Source: Smittium culicis
Taxonomy: Eukaryota > Kickxellomycota > Harpellomycetes > Harpellales > Legeriomycetaceae
Length of the DNA: 22,410 nt
Direction of reading: 5' to 3'
Assembly (NCBI GenBank): GCA_001970855.1
Contig: LSSN01001242.1
Span: forward strand, 1-22,410
Notes under the pieces: model-generated
Database searches by the model: none
What the model was told of the DNA's origin: nothing
Seen by the model: only the letters and a program-made list of their open reading frames with translations
Shown: positions 1 through 7,966 of the stretch, in pieces
Numbering within the stretch: the stretch's first letter is position 1
How the letters are laid out: every line of letters begins with the position of its first letter
Position numbers and translations under genes: made by a program

Positions 1-581
1 CTATTTATAAAATAATTGATTATAAACAAAATCCTTTTTACTCCTTTAATATATTTTAACTTTTTTTCATATCTTTAACGCTTTCACGTCCAACACTCTT
101 AAAAAATCGAATTTACTGCTATAATTCAATAAACCATTAGTTCTTAAGACCTTGAGATTAAAGTATTTTAGCTAAGCATAGTTGATATATTTTGTAGATC
201 AAAAATAGTCTACCGCCCATGAAAGGGTTAAAAAATATTATTTAATTGTTATTTCTTTTATTTTTCAGGATCAAATAATCCATTGTTTTGATCATCTCAT
301 TAAATATTTAAATTAAAAGTGATTTAACCATAAATGAACACTATAAATATTTTATACCATATATTAAATCTATACTATTGTTATTAAACATGTATATTTT
401 AAAAAATATAAAAAAAATAAAGTACAAAGAATGAGTCACTATGTATAATTTAATTTTTCTGAAAAAATTATTTGGTTAAAGAAACTTATTAAAGTATTAA
501 TAATATACACTTTTATCAAGATATCAGCTCAAATTGTTTAAAACATTTACTAGTTAAAGCTTATTAGCCCGTAAACTTGTA
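1..581. other. AT-rich sequence downstream of the METTL7-like gene, holding MITE copy 1
   Basis: Besides the MITE at 79-227, nothing coding is visible. Stop codons are frequent in all frames. It includes the 3' untranslated region of the methyltransferase gene, but there is no AATAAA within 100 nt of its stop (only AATAAG variants). Confidence 0.6.
79..227 (-). mobile_element. TTAA-flanked MITE, copy 1 (149 bp)
   Basis: A non-coding element bounded by exact TTAA on both sides (75-78 and 228-231). The ends form an imperfect inverted repeat: CGCTTTCACG on the left against CCCTTTCATG read from the right. Read on the minus strand it begins CCCTTTCATGGGCGGT, continues GACTATTTTTGATCTAC, and ends TTTAAGAGTGTTGGACGTG. 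The same landmarks occur in the same order in the copies at 2028 and 2428. It is about 40 bp shorter than those. TTAA targets and CCC...GGG ends are typical of piggyBac-superfamily elements. There is no transposase inside, so it is non-autonomous. Confidence 0.7.
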
Positions 582-1522
582 TTACTTTCGAGTTGCATAT
601 CCAAAAGACATAGGAGCGAATATCCCTATTAAGTTGTTGATTTCGATGTTGGAATTGACGATGGTAACCGATTTTAACCCCGAAGTTCTTTTGATTATAT
701 CGATAGTATCCCTGTTTAGATGGCAATTTCCTGAAACTAGTGCCCAAATGGGAGTCAGGAGTTTCTGTATCAATCTAATAAACAAATTCCTAGTAGTATC
801 TGGATTTGAAGCGTAGATGTGCTCAATGAAGTAAAACTTGCCTCCAGGTTTAAGTACCTTGACAATACCTTCGATGGCATTTTCAACATCATCGACTGAA
901 CATAAAACCAGCGAAGAAATTAAACAATCATAAGGTCCGTTCTCAGATAAAGCGGGTGGAATAGAGTCTGCACCTGTTAAGAATTCTTCAACTATTATAA
1001 CTGAATTCTCGCTTTCTGAATTTGTACTGGGTTTCTTACCATTAGCTTTATCAATATTATGCCCCAGCTTCGATGCTTCTGCTGCAAGTTTACCGTGGAA
1101 CTTTTCGTTTGGCTCAAGCAAAACGTACTTGTCTATATTGCTGAAATTTAAATACTGCATCGTTGTTCCATATCCTGGGCCTATCTCTAAAACTTTTCCT
1201 TTGACGTCTGAAAAGAGCCCTTTCTTGTACTCGCTCAAAAATTTATCTACTCTATCACTACCATTTTCCCTATTAATTTGTTATTATACCATTTCGAACA
1301 ATATTTTAAAATTAAAAAATACTTAAAATAGAATCATTTTCACATAGTTATCCCAAATATAAATAAAAAAGGAATAAAATTTGTTTAAAACTACACAAGT
1401 TCTTACCATTGAATCGAGAACAAATAGTCGCTGATTTTTCTAAACCACGAATGTGACTTATTAACCGCATTCAAAACTACTAGACATATTGCTAATAGCA
1501 CGCCTGTAACTATAAACCCCAT
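582..1522 (-). CDS. METTL7-like membrane-anchored SAM-dependent methyltransferase, two exons
   Basis: Exon 1 is 1522-1407 and exon 2 is 1269-582; the joined CDS is 804 nt, coding 267 aa. Seen: residues 3-20 (GFIVTGVLLAICLVVLNA region) form one hydrophobic helix, followed by a basic stretch, so the protein is probably anchored in a membrane with the enzyme on the cytosolic face. The class I Rossmann fold follows: motif I VLEIGPGYG at about 65-73, acidic Glu91 in LLEP for the ribose of SAM, LVLCSV at 159-164, and LKPGGKFYFIEH at 178-189. The last two are typical of METTL7A/B (TMT1A/B) proteins, which are ER or lipid-droplet enzymes known in animals to methylate thiols; the substrate here is not known. 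Residues about 116-130 (KKPSTNSESENS region) are a low-complexity insertion between core strands. The ATG at 1522 was chosen because it yields the expected anchor and splices in phase; exon 2 alone has no ATG at its beginning. Length is close to the family's roughly 245 aa. Family call is firm; reaction is inferred. Confidence 0.9.
1270..1406 (-). other. Intron of the METTL7-like gene
   Basis: A 137-bp intron with donor GTAAGA and acceptor AATAG. It splits a Trp codon (TG|G), giving residues ...FSIQ-W-ENGSD.... In the exon 2 reading frame an in-frame TAA lies just inside the intron, so exon 2 cannot extend further upstream without splicing. Confidence 0.85.
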
Positions 1523-2027
1523 TAATATATTATATTTGTTAATAAATTGTAAAAAATTACAGAGTAAAAGTATTTATATTCTATTAATACAAGATGAAGA
1601 ATGGTTATAGTATATGATTATATCTTCTGAAGAAAATGTAATAACTGATATAAAAAGTATATTTAATTTAAAAAGGATAAAAAGAAAGCAATCTTTTGTG
1701 ATTACATTTATACAAATATGGAATAATCATTCAAACTTAAGGAACCGCATACACAAAAAATTAATATTCTATACTTTAAAGGGCCAAAGCTTTATTTGAA
1801 CCTTGCTTGGAAGACTCTGAACGAAAAGTGCTCATCATCGAAGCTTAGTATTATTGGCTCAGCTTGTAAAAATTCTAATATCATTGGCTGAATTGAAAAG
1901 GAGTTTCGATTTTTCGATTTTCCACACTTTTTAATTATTGTAATTTTAATTTGCTAAATAGTAATGTTTTTTTATTAAAAGTGATTGTGTATGCGATTAT
2001 ATCAACTGAAACTCTTTTCCATCAAAA
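1523..2027. other. Intergenic, 5' side of the METTL7-like gene
   Basis: Presumed promoter region of the methyltransferase gene, with AT tracts directly before the ATG and no clear TATA box. A 61-codon ATG frame at 1614-1799 on the plus strand lies 92 bp away head-to-head. Its composition (mostly I, K, N, S, F) is what AT-rich random sequence gives, and it matches nothing I recognise. A loose duplicate of TATTGGCT...A occurs at about 1850 and 1883. Confidence 0.5.
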
Positions 2028-2216
2028 CCCTTTCAGGAGCGGTTGTCTTTTTTTGGACTACCAAACTATCCAACCAAATAACAATCTGATAAATTAATAA
2101 AGATAGTGATAAATTATTGGATGGTAATTTAAATATATCCAATAATATATATATAATATATGGCTTATCCTATTTTGATTTTTAATTAAGTTTAAGAGTG
2201 TTGGGCCCAGAAAAGG
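2028..2216 (+). mobile_element. TTAA-flanked MITE, copy 2 (189 bp)
   Basis: Starts CCCTTTCAGGAGCGGTTG and ends AAGAGTGTTGGGCCCAG then AAAAGG, followed by TTAA (2217-2220). The left flank is AAAA rather than TTAA, so the target duplication has decayed. It holds CTATCCAACCAAAT near position 2066, also found in copy 3. A central perfect inverted repeat, ATTATTGGAT (2113-2122) with ATCCAATAAT (2137-2146), can form a hairpin. No coding capacity. Confidence 0.68.
2113..2146. repeat. Internal hairpin of MITE copy 2
   Basis: Perfect 10-bp arms ATTATTGGAT and ATCCAATAAT separated by 14 nt. A related, diverged pair lies at the same place in copy 3, which suggests the stem is part of the element's design. 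Confidence 0.6.
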
Positions 2217-2427
2217 TTAAAATACTTCCTTCGTAGAAAATTTCACACATGGGCTGCGTGTTTTATTCCCAACAAAATCATTATATTAGAAATGATGTAA
2301 ATGAGGCTATTTTTTTTAAATTGAATATTAATATCTTTGCTCTGCTCTCCAATCAATTCATTTTGTTTTATAAAAATAGATAATCAATTACCTCGTAGTT
2401 AGATTGATACTTCCAATTTTACTTTAG

Positions 2428-2616
2428 CCCTATAAAGTCCAGTTGACTATTTTTGAAATTTCATAGCTATCCAACCAAATGGCAATCTAATAATTCAATT
2501 TAGTGTGACAATAGTTTGTTGGCTATATAAATTAATGAACCCAATAACAAATGATTCGAGCAGGGTTATCCAATTATGATTTACAATAAATTTACCTGTG
2601 TTGACTATGGAAAGGG
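2428..2616 (+). mobile_element. TTAA-flanked MITE, copy 3 (189 bp)
   Basis: Same orientation and same 189-bp length as copy 2, starting exactly 400 bp after it. It begins CCCTATAAAGTCCAGTTGAC and ends GTGTTGACTATGGAAAGGG; the flanks TTAG and TAAA are degraded forms of TTAA. It shares CTATCCAACCAAAT, CAATCT and GGTTATCC...ATGATTT with copy 2. The central hairpin is kept with changed arms (TTTGTTGG with CCCAATAACAAA). The left terminus is more eroded than the right. Confidence 0.62.
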
Positions 2617-4108
2617 TAAAAAAAATTAAATGCATAATTAATACAAAGTTTTTGTTTCAGCTATTCTGTGAGAGCTTTGATAATTATTTCGCAGATTTAA
2701 ACATTTTTTTCCAATAGCGGGAATTAAAAACAGTTGTAACCTCATAGTCCATTTTACGCCGACTAACCAGCTTATAAAAAAATTATATGGTATAAATTCT
2801 TTGCACTCGTTTTTTAAATAGAGTAGTGATATTGTACACTTTTATAGCTGTGATAGTCATTGTATGATCTTTTCAAGGATAGTGTATGGGTAATAAGGGA
2901 ACTTGAAAGTTTATGGTAGCGGTCAAACAGATCTCAAAAAGAGTCCTTGAATAAATTTAAACAAGATGAATAGCCCAAAATTTTCTAAATTAACCATTGT
3001 TTTAAGAAAGACTCATAAACCTACTTTCAATATACTCGAATGTATTTTTCCGTGCAAGTATTCAAATCTTTATGAGTGATCATGTGTTCTTGAAAATGAA
3101 AACCTACAAAAATGTATTACAATTCCATGAGGATTGGGTGGGAGGGATTAAATATTTCTTCGCATTTTTATTATTCTTATCCCGATTTGATAAAATATAA
3201 AAAAAATAATTATATTAGACCCTTTTATCTTTATTCAAGCTAAATTTTAAATGATTAAAATAATTTTGCATTTAAATGATCTGCGGAAGTTATAAATCGC
3301 ATTGTCAAGTGATACTAATTAATAATCGAAAAATATTTGTGAGAATTTATACTGTATGATTAATCCATATAAAATGGACCCACAATCCAAAATCAAGATA
3401 TTAAATGTTATAAAAAAGCTCGACAAAAAATTAGAGTATGTCTATCCAATAAAGTTGGAATTTATACTTGTTTTTCATTAAAAATGAGTTTAATTAGCTT
3501 AAAAAACTAATATTTCAATTTATCACAGTGTTATTTTATATCAATATAACATCATCTTGATTCATTCACTCAACAGCCTGAATGCATTTGTTTATTAAAA
3601 AATAGTACAAATCGAACTTCGATCGTTACCTATCTTTAATATTTTTGATATCAAATTAAAAGTAAATGGATATAATATATAGCTCTAGTTAAAAATAATT
3701 TTCATCAACTCTGTAAAAAATATAGAGCTTACATATACAAAAATCCTATTTTCTATGAAATGAAAAGTAATACTTGTTCTATCAAATTCAAATCTGTATA
3801 ATATATACACCTCAATTTAAATTAATTTATCGCAAAGTCAAATAATATTTACGTTGTTTTACTCGCATATCAAGACAACTATCAACAATTTTATATTCAA
3901 AAATCTATAAAATTGAAATTTAAAATTTAAAATTGGAAATATATAACTTGAAATCCCAACAATTAAAGCGTCATTAAATAGTTTGAATTAATTAAAATAC
4001 TCAAAATTCTTGTAATAAAAAGTAGATTTTTATTCAATTATATACTGAAGAAAACAAAAAAAAAATTATTTTTAAGAAAAAAGTAAAAGCGCAGGTAAAG
4101 GCAATTTT
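2617..4108. other. Intergenic between the MITE cluster and AACS
   Basis: About 1.5 kb with no supportable gene. An inverted repeat ACTCATAAA (3011-3019) and TTTATGAGT (3069-3077) encloses 49 nt. The part next to 4109 is the AACS 3' untranslated region. The stretch 2700-3160 is a little richer in G and C than the rest, but all frames are interrupted. Confidence 0.5.
4029..4034 (-). terminator. Possible polyadenylation signal of AACS
   Basis: AATAAA on the minus strand, 75-80 nt past the AACS stop codon. The hexamer is common by chance in such AT-rich DNA; position is the only support. Confidence 0.35.
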
Positions 4109-6916
4109 TTATGATGAAAAAAATAGATCTGAAAATTTTAAAAATTGGGTAATATCATTCTTGTTTGAGACTGATTGGATTGCTTTTTCATCCAATGTGT
4201 AATTATTCAATACATACTCAACTACTTGTTCCCTAGTGATCGGTTTTCCCTCATTGGATTTAGAGAACTTGCAGGCTAGTTTATAGGCATCGTTCAATAG
4301 CAACTTCACTGCAATTTCCACTATTTTACCATTAAGAGTATACGGTATACTGTCAATTTGCATAATTTTTGCTGGCACATGGCGAGGTGATAGTTCAGCT
4401 CTAATGCTTTTTACAATCGCTGATTTCAATGCTTCAAAGTTACCTGTGTACCTATTGCTTGTTTTAATAAATAACAAGACTCTCTCATTTTCATCAATAA
4501 GTTGCCCAATGACCAAGCTATCCTCTACTTCGTCAAATCTATTAACAACATTATAAATTTCAGCGCTTCCAAATCTGATACCATTTGGATTAAGTGTGCC
4601 ATCGCTATTAAGAAGAAAATTGTCAAAAAATGATTAAAAATTGCAATAAAATATATGAACTGAAACAAGTATAATCTTACCTTCTTCCAAGCATAAACAC
4701 GCCATTAGTTTTTGTGTTAATTTTCATAAAATCGCCTTGGCACCAGACCCCTAAAATAGAACAAAAATATAAGAAATAAAAATTATAAATTTATACTTAG
4801 TTTATGTGTTTAGTAAATTTTAATATTTTTGGATTAATTTTTAGTGTTTAAAAAATAAAAAATATGTGAAAAAAGTAGTTTACCAGGAAATTTGCTAAAA
4901 TATGCACTTTTATACTTTGAATTATTTGAGTCGTCATTCCAAAAGTAAATGGGCATACAAGGGAAAGGTTTAGTACAGACTAAATCGCCGCTTTGATCAA
5001 CTACTCTGTTGCCATTTTCGTCCCAACATTCAATAGCCATTCCAAGCATAATTGCTTGAATTTCACCTTTGTAAACAGGGAGAATTGAACAAGCGCCAAC
5101 AAACAAAGAACAAATATCAGTTCCTCCTGAAATTGAGCCTAGCAATACATCTCTTTTAACATGCTCATAAACAAAATCGAAACTATTTGGTTTCAGCGGA
5201 GATGCAGTTGACAATACAACTTTTAATGAATCCAATTTATGAGTTTCAGAAGGCATGTAATTTACATCCTCTAAGTGTTGAATGTATTTTGCAGAAGTGC
5301 CAAATACGGTAATTCCTAGCTCATCTACTAGGTCCCAAAGAACTTTTGGTGAAGGGCCTAGTGGGGATCCCTCAAACAAAACGATTGTGAGACCGACTGA
5401 TAGACCACCAACAAGATAATTCCACATCATCCACCCAGTAGTAGTGTAGTAAAAGTAAATATCATCCTTGCCCATTCCCAAAGTTATAATGTGTTCTTTT
5501 TTATGTTGTATTAGGATTCCCTGATAATTATAAAAAGAATTTAAAAATTAGAAGGTTTTTGGTAGTTAAAAGAGAGATTTTACGGTAAAATTTTTACCCC
5601 TGTTCTGTGAACTAAGCATTTTGGCTTCCCGGTCGTACCTGAAGAAAATAAAATGTACAAAGGATGATCAAAAGAAACCGGTTCATATTGGAGTACCGGG
5701 TCAGGATTTAGGATATCTTCAATTGAATTCCAAGTAACACTATTTTTGAAAAAAAGTAGCTATAGTAAAGTATATTGTAATAGAGTGATATTCATCACAA
5801 ATTTATGTAGGATAAAAACCTGTTTTTAACTAGCTCAGAAACACTTGGTGATGTCTTATTCGTTTTAATGATAATAGAATTTTTAACTGTTGGAAGTTCT
5901 AAAAGAATTTTTATTAGTTTGATTAGATAAATGCTATGAAAAATTGTATAACTACATTATAAATAACTTACTTTCAAGAATTTGGTTAATTTTCTCGATA
6001 TGCGAAAATGATTTCCCGTTATACTTGGATTCATCTATACCAATAAAAATCTTGGGTTCTATTTGCGAGAATCGATCGATCACTGCGGTAACACCGAAAT
6101 CCACTGAAGTGGAGCTATAAAATAATATACAAAAGTTTAAGAAAAAATAAAATTTTAAAGTTTCATAAATAAGTAGTTCTAAAGTCGAGTCTAAGAAAAT
6201 AGTCAATATTTATGTGAATATACTAATATACCTCCATATAGCACCAATACTAGCAGAGGCTAACATTCCAACAATAGCTTCTGAGCAATTTGTTAAATAT
6301 GCTACAACTCTATCACCCTTCTTGAGTCCCATATTTTTAAAGGAGGTAGCGACTGAACAAACTCTAGAATACAGCTGTTTATAAGAGATATCTAAATGAT
6401 CCTGTTCACCTCGAGCATAGATAGCAACTTTGCTGCTGTCCTTCATATTTTCAAGTATATTCTCAGCATAGTTAAGCGTAGCACCTATGAACCATTTAGG
6501 AATGTTTTGCATTGGTACCTGATCTTCTACCACCTATTTACGGGAAAAAAGTTACAAAAGCTTAAGAGTAAAGTAATTAATTATCTTACTGTTTTGTAAG
6601 GAGAATGGGAGATTATATTTGTATATTCCCAAACCGATGCCCAAAAATCTTTTATGTGCTCTGTTGACCATTTTTGGAGTTCCCAGTACGAATCTAAAAT
6701 TTAAGTAAAAGATAAAATCGTTGTTTTTATGCTTATAATAAATTGAAGGGTAAAATGGCAATAAAATTAATTTATGAGCAAAATACTGATGTTCGTATTG
6801 TAAGTTGAATTGACTTGGCGGATAAATTTGCAAAATTCGCTTTCCTCAATATTTGAAGGAGTCCACAAAGCTTTTATTTCATTTGGAGATTGAGAGATGT
6901 CCATTTCGTATACCAT
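4109..6916 (-). CDS. AACS: Acetoacetyl-CoA synthetase, nine exons
   Basis: Exons on the minus strand: 6916-6787, 6693-6590, 6533-6232, 6114-5972, 5898-5820, 5739-5598, 5520-4884, 4750-4681, 4604-4109. They total 2103 nt, coding 700 aa, with every junction in phase. The enzyme activates acetoacetate with ATP and CoA to acetoacetyl-CoA in the cytosol, feeding sterol and lipid synthesis or ketone-body and leucine use. Seen: N-terminal ACS-type cap with [11 protein letters not shown] (about 50-60) and [17 protein letters not shown] (89-105); P-loop [10 protein letters not shown] (284-293); TTTGWMMWN (326-334); GSISGGTD (428-435); adenylate-binding GD at 518-519; hinge [11 protein letters not shown] (534-544); and A10 motif PYTLNGK with catalytic Lys629. 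Order and spacing match animal and bacterial AACS (about 650-670 aa) end to end, including [17 protein letters not shown] and LPVYKGEIQ. The gene appears intact. The apparent separate reading frames are only exons running into introns. The first ATG at 6916 was used; a second Met lies at residue 5. Confidence 0.95.
5740..5819 (-). other. AACS intron 5 with weak donor GTTTTT
   Basis: An 80-bp intron with donor AG|GTTTTT and acceptor AAAAATAG|T. The junction restores an AGT Ser codon (residue 253) and joins ...SELVKN to [11 protein letters not shown].... Two alternative GT donors upstream (GTTAAA and GTGTTT) were tested, and both run into stops in the next exon. The other donors in this gene are GTATTT, GTAAGA, GTATAT, GTAAGT, GTAAAA, GTAAAC and GTAAGA. 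Confidence 0.8.
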
Positions 6917-6961
6917 TTTTGCTTAATTACAGATCGGCTTTTGTTTCGTAATATTTTTATT

Positions 6962-7010
6962 CTTTATAATTATATATCTTTTAATATTTGCGGTTCAGTG
7001 TTGGGGCGGG
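6962..7010 (-). promoter_or_regulatory. Probable AACS promoter elements
   Basis: Upstream of the AACS ATG on the minus strand: a GC-box-like CCCGCCCC at 7010-7003, then TATATAA at 6976-6970 and TATAAAG at 6968-6962, about 46-60 nt before the ATG. The GC box stands out in this composition. A CCCCT (stress-element-like) motif lies further up at 7045-7041. Function is inferred. Confidence 0.35.
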
Positions 7011-7018
7011 TATAAAAG
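7003..7018 (+). promoter_or_regulatory. GC box directly followed by consensus TATA box, facing right
   Basis: GGGGCGGG (7003-7010) abuts TATAAAAG (7011-7018) on the plus strand. This is a strong match to a textbook core promoter, pointing away from AACS into 7040-7960, where no clear plus-strand gene is seen. The GC box may be shared in a divergent arrangement. Confidence 0.35.
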
Positions 7019-7178
7019 ATCAGGACGAGTGTATAAATAAAGGGGATATATTAAATAAGGCCTGTGCTTTTTAATTATTTATTTTTGTGTATTACTTTGA
7101 ATAACAGGCTGTAGATACCTGCACGCTTTTGTTTACAATTTCGTAACACCGAGATGACTCATTCTTCTTGCTGAAACA

Positions 7179-7184
7179 CGTGAA
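7179..7184. promoter_or_regulatory. E-box CACGTG
   Basis: Palindromic CACGTG within AAACACGTGAAC, a site for basic helix-loop-helix factors, about 265 bp upstream of the AACS start and about 165 bp to the right of the plus-strand TATA box. One occurrence; function unknown. Confidence 0.25.
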
Positions 7185-7325
7185 CATTATACCCCCTCGC
7201 TAAAATATACCAATTATCAAAAAATCTAATCCCAGTCACCGAATAGATACTAAATTAAAAACTCCAAACTTGCGAATCATAAGAAGAATTTAAAGATAGC
7301 AACATTATCATATAAAGCTGATAAA

Positions 7326-7526
7326 CTAACTACACATAGTATAGCACGCCTTGAAATACGTTTCCTCAAATATATTATGGTATACTGGTTCTTTGACAGC
7401 TACCAACCAAGCCCGACTGAAAATAGCGAACCCTTCAAGCGTCGCTTTCGGAAAATAATGATTTTTTAAAATTTTTTCATTTATGAAAGAGATGTGATAA
7501 CATTCAAAACAATAATCAAATTTCAC
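7326..7526 (-). other. Open stretch of unclear nature, possible exon or gene remnant
   Basis: A 66-codon open frame on the minus strand with no ATG at its start (first codon GTG). Its second half (KATLEGFAIFSRAWLVAVKE then PVYHNIFEETYF) has a more protein-like residue mix and clearly more G and C than its surroundings, unlike the I/K/N/F-rich chance frames elsewhere. It could be an isolated exon, or what remains of a decayed gene, between AACS and the esterase. I do not recognise the family, and no good partner exon was found. Confidence 0.2.
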
Positions 7527-7884
7527 AAATTAAATCGCTTTTATATATATTGTATAAAATAATTTTGAGTTCTTTAAATTCTTGGGAAAATTTCCTCTAA
7601 TTTTTTTTTTTTAGTTTTTTTAAATCCTAGATCTAAATAACTATGTAGATAATCATTATCACGACAATATTATCTTTTTGAGTAATTATAATTTCTAGAT
7701 AAAAAAAAGCTGAATACTTATGAGATATTTTTTTATTTAGTGTATATTTTGAGGGTTATCACGAAAAATATAAAAAACGTATCCATAATTTGAGACTAAT
7801 TTCAGAGTTAGTAGCTTTTTAAAAATTACAAAAGAAATTTTATAAAAGAGCTTAATAAAATCTTTTTTTTTATTAACTTTTTTC

Positions 7885-7890
7885 TTTATT
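7885..7890 (-). terminator. Possible polyadenylation signal of the GDSL esterase gene
   Basis: AATAAA on the minus strand, 77-82 nt past the esterase stop, almost the same distance as the AATAAA after AACS. Confidence 0.35.
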
Positions 7891-7966
7891 TAGTATAAAA
7901 AGATGCAGACTTTCAAATTAAATTAACTATAGAAAATTATTGAAATAATTAAATTTCACTTAGCTT

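Larger units (their letters stand above)
6917..7966. other. Intergenic between AACS and the GDSL esterase
   Basis: Contains the AACS upstream region, the rightward GC-box/TATA pair, an E-box, the 7326-7526 open stretch and the esterase 3' untranslated region. The part from about 7010 to 7470 is noticeably less AT-rich than other intergenic DNA here, which suggests regulatory or formerly coding sequence. From 7530 to 7966 it is plain AT-rich sequence. Confidence 0.45.

Noticed and set aside
577..816. Plus-strand reading frame antisense to the methyltransferase (also 1129-1326)
   Set aside because: Shadows of the real minus-strand gene; no family resemblance.
1614..1799. 61-codon plus-strand frame divergent from the methyltransferase
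   Set aside because: Starts with ATG but has AT-driven composition and no recognised family; not supported as a gene.
4109..6833. AACS as a frameshifted or broken pseudogene made of separate short reading frames
   Set aside because: All pieces join through GT-AG introns in consistent phase into a complete 700-aa protein with all motifs, so the breaks are introns.
6552..6833. Minus-strand 93-codon frame as an independent gene
   Set aside because: It runs from AACS intron 1 through exon 2; only the exon part is coding, and in a different reading of the upstream bases.
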